The position numbers and the translations under genes are program-made. This document shows, piece by piece, positions 12,190 through 22,621 of a stretch of 64,000 nt of DNA. The notes beneath the pieces were generated by a model, which did not search any database, had not been told where the DNA came from, and worked only from the letters and a program-made list of their open reading frames with translations. Each line of letters begins with the position of its first letter. Within the stretch, counting starts at the first letter, position 1. Source of the DNA: Mangifera indica (taxonomy: Eukaryota > Streptophyta > Magnoliopsida > Sapindales > Anacardiaceae); NCBI RefSeq assembly GCF_011075055.1, contig NC_058143.1:20100930-20164929 (forward strand), read 5' to 3'.

Positions 12190-12896
12190 AATGTTTTCAC
12201 CCCTCCCATTGATCAGTGAAATGAATTAGAGAGAGAGATGTCATGAATTGCAGATGTGGGTATGTTCAGATTTCTCATGCATTGTGCATATATTGCTTTT
12301 TAAACCTATACTTTCTATGTAAAATACATTGGATTATGGGTCTTGTATTTCTAGTTGTGTATCTAGTTGCCAAGTGGCACATACATGATGATTGTCTAGC
12401 ACCTTATCACATAAACATAGATAACTTACACTAAGAACGTGTAGATAATTTTGTCTTAATTTACATATATAGTTATATATATAAACAAATATATGAATTT
12501 CCACTCGATGTAACAAGAAAGAATAATTTTTCTGACTAAGAAAATGTTCTAACTATTCACTCATAATCATATATCTATGCAAGAAAATGTTAGATGTGGC
12601 ACATGTAATGCAAAAAGATATGTATCATTCCAACCGCACATTAAATACAAAGTGATTGGGACACATAAGACTATTTACGTTGCATTAAATGAACCAACCT
12701 CCTTTCAATGTGTATGCGTGTAAACACCACTTCCATGTGGATTGTATTAAACATGGAAAGTATAGGTCAAATATGGTGATCCTATTTTTTACCATAAATA
12801 TAGGGTTACTATGTTTATATTATTAACTACTTTAAATAGTAATCTGCCTATTGCATCAACTCTGGAAGCAGATTAAGAAGAAACAAAAAGCAAAAA
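12190..12896. other. Spacer between PMEI copies 1 and 2
   Basis: Presumed promoter region of the intact PMEI-like gene. The segment about 12790-12896 resembles the one before copy 3: a 'ACCATAAATA...GGGTTACTATG' block and the leader AAGAAGAAACAAAAAGCA just before the ATG. The tandem duplication therefore carried regulatory DNA along. Confidence 0.55.
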
Positions 12897-13439
12897 ATGG
12901 TTTCTTTGAAATGCTACTTTTTTGAGGCTTCAATCTTAATGGCGATGCTAGTCGTGGCACCATCATTAGCAGGGTTGGATGTGAAGGTGACAACCGGCGT
13001 TGTTAAAGATAGTTGTTTCAAGACACAGGATCCTTCTTTCTGCTTGGGGGTTCTGAATAAAATTCCTCAAGTAAGTAGTGTGGATCTTCCAGGATTAGCC
13101 AATATCACCATTAACTTGGCAACTTCTAATGCTACAAAAACTCTTCAACGAATCAAATCATTGATCCCAAAAACATCTGAGAGACAACTTAAGGAGGCAT
13201 ACACCTCTTGCTCTGAGCATTATGATGATGCCATTGGTGACCTTGATGATGCTAAAAAAAACTTGACAGAAGGTGATTCAAATGGTGTCAATCTATCAGT
13301 TTCAGCTGCCATGGATGAAGCCAGTGATTGTGATGATGAAATAAACGACCTCCCAGCAGATGCTTCAATCATCAAGGCCAACCAGGATCTCAATAAGATT
13401 TGTGATATTATTTTGGCTATTTCTAAATCAAATATATGA
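12897..13439 (+). CDS. Pectin methylesterase inhibitor-like protein, copy 2 (intact)
   Basis: Single-exon secreted protein of 180 residues in the PMEI/invertase inhibitor family, which block pectin methylesterase in the cell wall or acid invertase. An N-terminal signal peptide runs to about residue 25 (hydrophobic ILMAMLVVAPSLA). The mature part has the expected Cys pattern: DSCFKTQDPSFC (hairpin pair), SCSEHYDDAIGDL (third) and SDCDDE (fourth), plus an extra Cys in KICDIIL. The helices LPGLANITINLATSNATKTL and the C-terminal DLNKICDIILAISK match the four-helix bundle layout. The DIIL ending looks more like PMEIs than invertase inhibitors, but the two cannot be separated safely by eye. It sits between two decayed paralogues and is closest to copy 3. 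Confidence 0.88.
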   Translation: MVSLKCYFFEASILMAMLVVAPSLAGLDVKVTTGVVKDSCFKTQDPSFCLGVLNKIPQVSSVDLPGLANITINLATSNATKTLQRIKSLIPKTSERQLKEAYTSCSEHYDDAIGDLDDAKKNLTEGDSNGVNLSVSAAMDEASDCDDEINDLPADASIIKANQDLNKICDIILAISKSNI

Positions 13440-14547
13440 AATCAAATTATTGATAAATTACTGGAAATAATCGACTCCAAATGTACCAATTGCTTGAGTT
13501 ACAGTGGCTATTCTATCCAAGTCTAGATTTTAATTTTATACACAGATTTTGATCCAACATTAATTATGTCCACACTCCACTATCCATTCATCATCGTCCT
13601 AAAAAGGAGCACAAGTCTATCTTTATTAAAAACACATTAAATAAATATGAAACCAATAATTCGAATCAAATACAAAGATGTAAACCTGACAACCAATAAG
13701 AACCAACAACAAAGAGTCTATCGAAAAGAAATCTATATGTAATGAACCATGTCCATAGCACATGCTTGCTTTTTGCCAATTTGGCCACTTGTAAACCATG
13801 CTAGTTACTTTTTTTTGAGTTTACGTGGGAATCTTAGCTACCTTCTTGATGATGTTATATGATAAAGGTCGATGAACAATTTCAGATATCCTATTAAAAA
13901 ACAATGACCTAAAGTCAAAAATGAAACTGATCAGTTTCTAAAAACAGAAACCGAAGCCGAATCCTCTTGTAATCAATTCTCACCCAAACTAGATTCTCTT
14001 ACAATCAGTTTTTAAAGGTTTGAAATCAAAACCAGAATCAGATTCTCTTATAATCGCTCTCTAAGTGTTTGGAATCAGAATCACAACCTATCAATTTCAA
14101 AGAATGGGAATCACAATTTAATCAAATAGGTTAGCTTTGGTTCCTACCTCGAACCGAAGATTGGGTATCCAACAATTCAAGCTAATAAGCATGCAACAAC
14201 CATCACATACCTTGAAAGTCGAGATATACTTTGTAGTAAATACCAAAGATATTTTAGTCTCTCAAAACATATAACGAATAAACGATGATTATAAAATTAA
14301 GATGGTTTTATAGATATTTTGTTTTATATTTTACCATAACCAGGTTTACTATTGGTATATCATTAATTACTGTAATTATATACAATAAATGCATGGATTT
14401 CCCTTATTTAGAACTAGAAATATAATTACACTTCCGTGTAAAATAGGTCTAATTTAGTAATACTAATCTTACCATAAATAGGATTACTATGTATAGATTA
14501 TTGCAATGACTCCATAACAGGGTTTAAGAAGAAACAAAAAGCACAAA
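13440..14547. other. Spacer between PMEI copies 2 and 3
   Basis: 3' region of copy 2, then a stretch at about 13925-14100 with several degenerate repeats of an 'AGATTCTCTTACAATC'-like unit, probably an old repeat remnant. The last 120 bases resemble the copy 2 promoter. Confidence 0.45.
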
Positions 14548-15054
14548 ATGGTTTCTTTGAAATGCTATTTTTTTCAGGCTTCAATTTAATAGTGATGTTA
14601 TTCTTGGCACCTTCATTAGCAAGGCTGGATGTGAAGGTGACAACCGGTGTTGTTAATGATATTTGTTCCAAGACGCATGACCATTCTTTCTGCTTGGGGC
14701 TTCTTAATCAAATTCCTGGAGTAAGTAGTGCAGATATTCCAGGACTAGCCAAAATCACCACTAACTTTGCAAGTTCTAATGCTACAAATTCTCTTAAGCT
14801 GATCAAATCATTTGTCCTAAAAACAACCGACACTAAACTTAAGGAGGCATACGCCTCTTGCTCCGAGCATTATGATGATATTATTGGTGACTTTGTTGAT
14901 GCTCAACAATGGTGATTCGATGGGTGTCAGTGCAGTAGCTTCAGCTTGCATGGACGAAGCCAGTGACTGTGATGATGAATTAGAAGGGCTCCCAGCAGAT
15001 CCTTCAATCCTGAAGGGTAACAAGGATCTAAGTAAAATTTGTCATATTATTTAG
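14548..15054 (+). pseudogene. PMEI-like gene, copy 3, broken
   Basis: Close paralogue of the intact copy at 12897, sharing the leader and the first codons (MVSLKCYFF). The ancestral ATG frame hits TAA near 14587 because one base is missing relative to copy 2. An out-of-frame ATG at 14562 happens to re-enter the proper frame with a hydrophobic leader (MLFFSGFNLIVMLFLAPSLA). From there DVKVTTGVVNDICSKTHDHSFC through YASCSEHYDDIIGDF is readable. At about 14900-14912 some 11 bases are missing compared with copy 2, giving DAQQW and a stop. The C-terminal helix (ACMDEASDCDDELEGLPAD...KICHII) continues in another frame. The larger deletion is not a homopolymer error, so real decay is likely. Confidence 0.78.
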
Positions 15055-16097
15055 GTTATTTCTGACCTTCTGCCCCGATAAAATGAGTTTGTTGCTTTGC
15101 TAACAAATTTAAAAAAATAAAAATAAAAAAGAAATCAAATTATCAATAAAAATTTATGAAAATAATTGACTCCAAATATTTTATCTTTTCTATCTTTTTA
15201 AGATAACACCAATTGCTTTAGTCACACGGGTAGGTGTATCTAAGTATAATTTTTTGACAAAACATTATGTGCAGAATCCACCTAGTCATTCATTTAGCAG
15301 TAAGGATTATGAAGTATGATCATTCTAAGAAAGAGTACAATATGTTGACCATATTTAAGATAACATCTTAACAGCATATTGGATCAAAATCAGTTTTAAC
15401 TATGAATAATTTTTGAAGAGCAAAAGTGCAAGTAAGTGCATATGGATACTCATCGTCTTCATAATATACAGTTCAATTTATAGTCTAAAAATATTCTAAG
15501 AATTTATAATTTACTTTTCTCCCATATCTTAGATAACATTGACAATATATAATAAGAGCTTCAAAGTAGCCATTTGTTCTTTTTTTCATAATTGGAGAAA
15601 CTGTCCAACAAATATGTAAGATTAATTAATTGAACAAAAGTAATTTACACTAGAATTGTACATATATGTATAATTAGTAAATACTTCCAAGAATTAATTG
15701 ATTGATCATTTTGAACAAATAATACAAATTTTTAGCAATTAAAGTTGGATTTGATTTGACAATTTGAGTTTCTATTGAATAAGTCAAGTTTAAACCCAGA
15801 ATCGGATTTATTTTTATAAAATGAGTTGAATTCAAATAAATTCAAACCTTAAATATTCAAGCATGAGGACTCTGGAACTGAATTCAAAGATAAAACATAT
15901 AATTTTCTGAGTCCACAATTTCCCAGAAATTGAGACAAAAACTCAACCACAAATTAAACCCAAATATTGGTACTTTGATTTATTCCTTGCACTACCAGCT
16001 TATAACATACGGAAACATATATATGTATAGTACGTTAGCTATATTGTATTTATATTGTATTATTGGTTGCTAATTATAACTAACACCAATATATAAA
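15055..16097. other. Spacer between the PMEI array and galactinol synthase
   Basis: AT-rich sequence holding the 3' ends of converging transcription units. No coding signal or transposon ends seen. Confidence 0.4.
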
Positions 16098-17608
16098 TTA
16101 GGCTGCTGATGGTGCACTCCTTTGGTGAACCAAATCCTCTTCTTCATCCTTCGTCAGGGCTTCCATTAACAAGCTTCCAAGCTTTTCATTGTTGGCCATG
16201 GCACTGCAATTAACGTTTTTGTAATCAAGAGACTCGTCCTCATAAATATCCCACCATTTTTTCACAAGCATTTTTATGTCTTCCCTTTCCATGTTCTCTT
16301 CTTTTCCTGTGTACCTCCATGGCTTCGATCCCTACAGAATTTTTAACAAATTATATTGATTAAACAGGATTTTAGTAATGTTGTATATAACATATTTGTC
16401 TAATAGTTTAACCCACTTTTAAGATATTCACAAAGAAAGTTAAATATCCATATATACTCAATATCTATCATGTTCTTTATTGTTATAATATTTGTCTAAA
16501 ATTGTTATATTCACCCTGTTATGTGACTTAATATACTTATTGAAGTTTGATCTTATACTACATACACTAACAAATAGTATAAATATATATACAAAAAGTT
16601 AATATATTATCATATAATTAGATAATCTTTTGTAATTGTCTTTATTTGTGTGGATAATACTTTTTTTAGCACTCACTGCAGCACAGTAGTGGACAACTTT
16701 CACTTGGTCAAGATTGTCTACATTCTGAGGGTGGCGCCATAGCATCGCCAAAATAAGGTTGTAGATGGGAGGGATTGGCTTGTAAATTTCTCTGAAGTAC
16801 ATATTAAGAAAGTCCTGCATGAATATATAATTAATTATATATGTTGATAAAAAATTATTAAGCATGATTAATTAATAATTCATTAATTACCTGCTCAGCA
16901 AATGAAGTTGGAGGACTGACTTTGAGGGTATCCAGGAGATCAAAGTAAATCAAAAGATGAGGCTCAAACACAAACATCCCGGCATTGAAGTAGAGAGGAG
17001 GAGGAGACCCCATCTCCTCCGGCCACTGGACCTTCTCTGGGCACTGCTGACAGTATCCGATCTTGTACTGAGCTGAATCACTCCAGGTTTTCTCACAGAA
17101 ACAGTCCATAACAGCATAAAAGTAGCCGTCGGGTGCATCGAAAAGATGATCAATGTTATCAAAAACTTGTATGTCACCGTCCAAATATATCATCTTCTCG
17201 TATTCCACAAACTACAAAACAAAACCAACAACATTAATTTTAAAGGCCCCAAGAAGTGGGTTTAAAGTTGATGCTTTTATTTACCTCCCAAATACGAAGT
17301 TTTGAGTAGTTGATGACATAATATGCCATGGCGAAATCTGTCTGGTTCTCAGGAGGACAAACCGGCTCAATCTCACGAACAATACAGCCTTGAGACTTGA
17401 GGATTTGGCGGTGGTCCTCGGGGACATCAGGCAAAATAGCAACAACAAGGGGGTAGACAGATTTAGCCTTTCTTAATCCCTTGGCTAAACCCACAACACC
17501 TTTCACATAATCTCCATTGCCGGCCAAGAAAGTAACATAAGCCCTCTTCTTCGGCATCTCTATCAACTCTATGGTGGCGTTGGCGGTCGTTATCTCAGAA
17601 GGAGACAT
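16098..17608 (-). CDS. GolS: Galactinol synthase
   Basis: Glycosyltransferase family 8 enzyme that makes galactinol from UDP-galactose and myo-inositol, the first committed step of raffinose-family oligosaccharides; cytosolic. Four exons join with exact phase: 17285-17608, 16891-17211, 16677-16814 and 16098-16331, giving 338 residues (normal). Exon 1 has RAYVTFLAGNGDYVKGVVGL and ends ...NYSKLRIWE. Exon 2 starts FVEYEKMIYLDGDIQVFDN with the metal-binding DGD and has the Cys-rich FCEKTW/YCQQCPEKVQWP block and LYFNAGMFVFEP. Exon 3 holds the conserved VKVVHYCAA. The protein ends in APSAA, the hallmark C-terminal pentapeptide of galactinol synthases. Start at 17608 (MSPSEI...) fits the family; an open frame extends to 17779, but that part overlaps the promoter TATA. 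GolS genes are commonly induced by drought, cold, heat and ABA; an ABRE-like site lies upstream. Confidence 0.96.
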
Positions 17609-17690
17609 GATTAACACAAGAGTGAAGAAAGCAAACGAAAGAAGTGCAAGGTTATTAATTTCTGTGATGAAATATGAGAAGTATTCAACT

Positions 17691-17700
17691 CCTTTATATA
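17691..17700 (-). promoter_or_regulatory. TATA box of galactinol synthase
   Basis: TATATAAAGG on the minus strand, about 85 bases upstream of the ATG, which leaves a short leader of roughly 50 bases. It also argues that the upstream in-frame ATG at 17779 is not transcribed. Confidence 0.65.
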
Positions 17701-17788
17701 GAGATTGAAAGAAAGGGTATTGAAACTGGTGAGAAGAAGATTTGTGGGGAATTGTATAATTTTGTGAACCTGCTTTCAAAAATTATAA

Positions 17789-17795
17789 ACGTGGC
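17789..17795 (-). promoter_or_regulatory. ABRE-like ACGTGGC element
   Basis: ACGTGGC (plus strand), the core of ABA-responsive elements, lies about 90 bases upstream of the galactinol synthase TATA box. Position and family biology fit ABA control, but a 7-base match alone is weak. Confidence 0.4.
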
Positions 17796-17799
17796 ATGT

Positions 17800-19299
17800 C
17801 AATGATAAGTGTTATTCATGTGAAGATGTTACACTTGCCAGTTTCATGGCAAAACACATAAGAAAGGTGGCCGGTTTCCTTTTTGAGAACTAGAGATAAT
17901 ACATTCATGCAAATTTTCTGATTTGATCAAGGTAGGGCTGTGATGGAGTTTTGTATGTGATCCTTATCAACTTTGTATGCTAGTTGGTAGTAGGGGTGGT
18001 TCTATCTGAATTGGCTTGATTTGAATATATCGTTCAATTTGAATAAGACCTAAAAAATAGGTGTTATAGATTACCATTGATAAAAGTTAGAACTACAGTT
18101 TGACAATTCAAATCAAATTCGGCTCATTTATCTATTATTTACCATTTTGAAAATTTTATCGATAATATGTTCATATAGTCAATGATCTTCTATTGACACA
18201 ATTTAAATAAGTTCAAATATAAATAAGATATCATCAATTCAATTTCAATAAGTTTTAGTCACTCTAAATTTGATTTTGATTGAATTTGACCCATCGCTAA
18301 TAGGTGCTGTAGATAACTCATGAGAAGATAAAAATTAGTAATGACCTAAAAAAGTAATGAAAGTAAATAGAATAGAACAATGAGCTCATGTTATCGAAGA
18401 CATATGGCAAGATCTTTGTAGGCAAATCTTTTTGCCTTTCTTCGGAGTAGATATGATGATTAAGTTAACTAGAAGGCAGTTTTAACTATACATTTACATT
18501 TGACATGCATTTTAGTAGTCTCGAATCTATCAGTTTGATTGAAATTTGATGTCAAATCTTACTTGAATCATATTAAAATCTCACTTAGTTGTAGAATTAG
18601 ATTGGTTAAGGTTAGATAAATAATATATAATAATAATTGAATCATCATGATAGGTTAACCTAACCATCATGTTTATGTATAATATCATTTACTAAAATCA
18701 ATTTAAATTTTAATAATGATGTGTCAAACCCTTAAACTATATATATTTAGTTTGAGTATGTCACTTAGATTATGTGTCAACTAGAAGAGTTGTTCAAAAG
18801 TTTACACAAGATAGAATGAGAATAAAGTTGAGATGGTGTCTCTTATTAGAAATCCAATCCAAAAGAATGGAATAATTATATACATTTGTTGATGATAAAA
18901 ATTTTACGGATGAGAAAGACATAAGATCAAGGTGTAATCTTTTGTAAAAAATTATGATGAATAGGATAATTTTAAATTGATTTGGTCTATTAGTTATAAT
19001 AAGTTGAGAATAAGAGATTATAAATTATTGTCCTTCTGTCATATATAATATTATATTAATTATATAATAATATATATTTAAATATTATTATATTAAATCT
19101 AACTATAGAAATTATTGATTAATTATCCAGTTGAAATAAATAGTAATTCTGTAACTCGGTAGAGAAAGATGAAATGTCATTTCATAATTATAAAACAATC
19201 GAAATTGTCGAGAGCTATTTCTAGATAGAGTAGAAAAATTTATACAAAAAAAAACTGTACACTAACTGCATAGAGATGACTGAAAGGAAGTTGGATAGC

Positions 19300-19377
<78 letters not shown>

Positions 19378-21971
19378 ATCGGATAAAAAGATTGTTCACC
19401 ATACGGGTCAAACACTAGAATTGTAGAGGATGCCTTCAATTCGAAATTGCATACAATTGTCGTTCAATCAATTGGCCATTAAATTGAGTACGTACATTGT
19501 TGATTGAATCGGAAGAATTCTTGCAGTACATCAGATGGAGACGTTCCATGTCGTTTGATACACCTCATGCACGCACTATCACCTGTGTTACATAAATACT
19601 ATTTCTACAAAGACCCGAAACGACACAAGATGACAAGCCACATGAATAAAACGATTTGTATAAATCAATATCAACAGGAATTTTTTTATACGAAATGAAT
19701 ACTTCAAAACTACAAACATCAACCTTCTATTCAAGTATTAAATCTTAATTACAGAGTTACAAAATTCAAATTTGACTTTATATTTTTATAAATAAACTTA
19801 TATTTATTAACATATTTTGATACACTCATATTAAAGTGAGATTTTAAGAATTTTGATAATCAGTTGTTGATAAAAATATATTCGATTTAAATTTAAATTC
19901 ATTCAAAATGATAAGCAAATTACTAAAATATTGTCTATAGATGAAATGAATAATATAATTAAATAGACAAATAAACTAACCTTATCTAAATTATTAAATT
20001 AAAACTTTAGATCATGATCAATTTATTTGAATTAAACCTTTTAAATCAAATCCATCTTTAATTATCAGGTTAATCTTAGAGTGATTTACTAATTTGATGT
20101 AACAGGTCTCCTTTCTATAAAATGTTAAAAGTTCTTCGCAAGAAGAGAGTTTATCGACAAGAGAAAAAGTGAAAGTCATTTTCAAATTTAAATATTCCTA
20201 TTCGAATGAAGTTTGTTCACGTATATACTAGTCGTATAAATGAAGAAAACATGTGTAAAAAGAATAGTGGTCACAATTAAAGAATTGGAATCCAGCAGGA
20301 TGATATCTGTATTCCATCTTTTGAAAGAATATAATAAAAATGAAACCTGAGAAGGCAAAACAAGAAAATAATTATAGTATGGCTGAATTTACTTGTTGCC
20401 AACAGTTTCTTCATATTTAAAATATGTCTTTTTTTTTTTTTTATGCACAACTGAGTGATAGAAATAAAAATATATATATACTTTTAAATATATAAATATA
20501 AATATATATATATATAATATCATTATATAATTAAAAATTATTTTATTTTTAATTTAAAAATTTTCAATCATATAATATCATATTATATAAATATTTAATT
20601 TTATATTCAAAATATATATACATAATTTTATTAAAAATAAAATTATTGTTTATTCCTAACTTTGGAGTAAGATAAAAGCCGTCAACAAATTTGATTTAAA
20701 TTATAGTTAAAATTTATTCTAATCATTAAATCGGTTGATTGATGAGCGGATCATACATTAGGTTAATAAAGTTCAAATATCAGTATGACATTGTTGTAAC
20801 TAAACTTATTTTAAATTTTATATTATGATATATTTACATCACTGATCCGGTGCCCCTTATTCATATTATACACCTCAAGAATTGATAAACAATTACACAT
20901 AATTAATTAGTCTACCGGACTAAAATTCCTAAATTGTTAGATGAAATTTAGGAGAGTAACAACATCAATATCATATTATAGTATCTATGACAGTTTCACA
21001 TGGAATTGAATACCATCTTAGTTATTCACATATAAATTTGAATCAAATTTAAAATTAAATTATTTTTAATCATGCATGAACGAAGTTTTGTAATCAATAA
21101 AATTAGATATATACATTTTTAGTATACAAATATATACACATATAAATATGTTCTAATGTGATTGAATAATTTTGAATTAATGATAAAATAACACTTAATT
21201 ATATAATGACATATTTTTATACATACACATTTGTGTATTAAAAATGTGTACATATAATATTACTCTTTACCAATTTTTTACCATTTTTTTTCAGATAATA
21301 AAACTATATTTACTCATTTTTAGTATATAATTCATATACATAACTAATATATTATTGTATAATTAAATAATTTTAAATTAAAAATAAAATAATATATAAT
21401 CATTTAATAATCAATCATCTATATATTTAAATTATATATTAAAAATAAATACAATTAATATCACTTTTTTCGCTGCCATAGTGGAATAAACGCTCATATT
21501 GTTAGTGCGAAAGTGGTTGCTGAGGTGGAGGGCCCCCGTGGATTTTTATTCTTCTTACCGCTACCTTCGATTGGTTTTCTCACCCAATTTGCTTAAAGGC
21601 TCAATTGGATAGAGCCCCTGGAATCTGAATTTTAACTCGTATTATACAAGCAGAGTTCAGGTTAACCATTAAACTCGTTTTTATAAAATAAACCGAATTT
21701 AAACCAATCCGAAAATTTAAATTCAAATCAACTTACATTTCTAAAATTTTACTCTGTGGTTTTGAATATATCAGGGTAATTGATAGGGTTTTATTGTAAT
21801 TTTTTATTCGAGCTAGAGTTAAACTGTTTTTATCTCAAGCTTAAACCTGCAACCTTTTAACTAATTAAGCTCAAACTTTGTCTAATTACAATCGAGACAA
21901 GCCAAGTATTGGCTCGATTGTAGTCTTAACTAAAGCCATTGATATAATCCTATTTATGTTCTGTTAACAGG
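17800..21971. other. 4.2-kb AT-rich spacer upstream of galactinol synthase
   Basis: Very AT-rich DNA with many short alternating TA stretches, including the long microsatellite at 19301-19371. Open frames here (for example one at 19221-19439 reading poly-Ile-Tyr) come from the simple repeat. I see no gene. Confidence 0.5.
19301..19371. repeat. (TA)n microsatellite, about 70 bp
   Basis: Uninterrupted alternating TA of about 35 units, the longest simple repeat in the window. Confidence 0.95.
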
Positions 21972-22246
21972 TTGAGGAGATTGCAGAGACTTGCTCTAGC
22001 AGAAGCTATGGCTCGTCAAGACATGCTTAGATTCCAGCCTTAGGTATTGGCTTCTGATTCTCTTATTGTTTCTATAGCTACTCCAAAGGAACTAAAAGGA
22101 TAGTAAAAATGTGTTGCCAAGAGTAGAGAACTCACCTGTCTATTTCTATAACTCTCAGCTCTGATGGAATTCTGGGTCCACTCCAATCCGACTTGCCAGC
22201 AGAGGGCTTAGACATGAGCGAAGTTCCACTGGCGGAAGATTCATAA
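21972..22246 (+). pseudogene. Possible remnant of terminal exons of an unrecognised gene
   Basis: Two coding-like blocks stand out in AT-rich surroundings. The first follows an acceptor-like TTCTGTTAACAG and can read LRRLQRLALAEAMARQDMLR up to a donor-like TTAG/GTATTG near 22045. The second follows an acceptor-like ATAACTCTCAG near 22155 and can read SSDGILGPLQSDLPAEGLD followed by MSEVPLAEDS and TAA. Composition and phrasing look like real protein ends, but the reading phases of the blocks do not match across the putative intron, and no upstream exons are recognised. It may be a 3' gene fragment, or a gene broken by a one-base loss. It converges on the NEMF gene. I do not recognise the family. 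Confidence 0.3.
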
Positions 22247-22621
22247 TATATACAGCGTTAACCACTTTTGTAATCCTAGTCACAAGTTTCCTATGTAAAA
22301 ATTGGTGCAATCACCTTTGAGCTAAATATGTAACTTAAGTATTCTCTTCTAAATAAATTTTATCAGCTGCAGCTTCATCTAAACATATTATCCAATGAGA
22401 CTCTGTATCTTAATACAACAGCGAATTGCATAGCAGTATATTCCTTAAATATCCTCAAAATTGTAATTTTCAGAAAGCCCATGTCGTTTCTACTTTTTCT
22501 ACAATATAGCATCTAGAAAATATTCATTTTGGTATGATCTTGACAATATCTCTTCTGAAAAATTAAATATTATCCATGAAAGTTTTTCTTCTCTGGTAAT
22601 TATCATACCTTTCACAGCTTG

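Noticed and set aside
19221..19439. ORF encoding poly Ile-Tyr
   Set aside because: Translation of a (TA)n microsatellite, not a gene.
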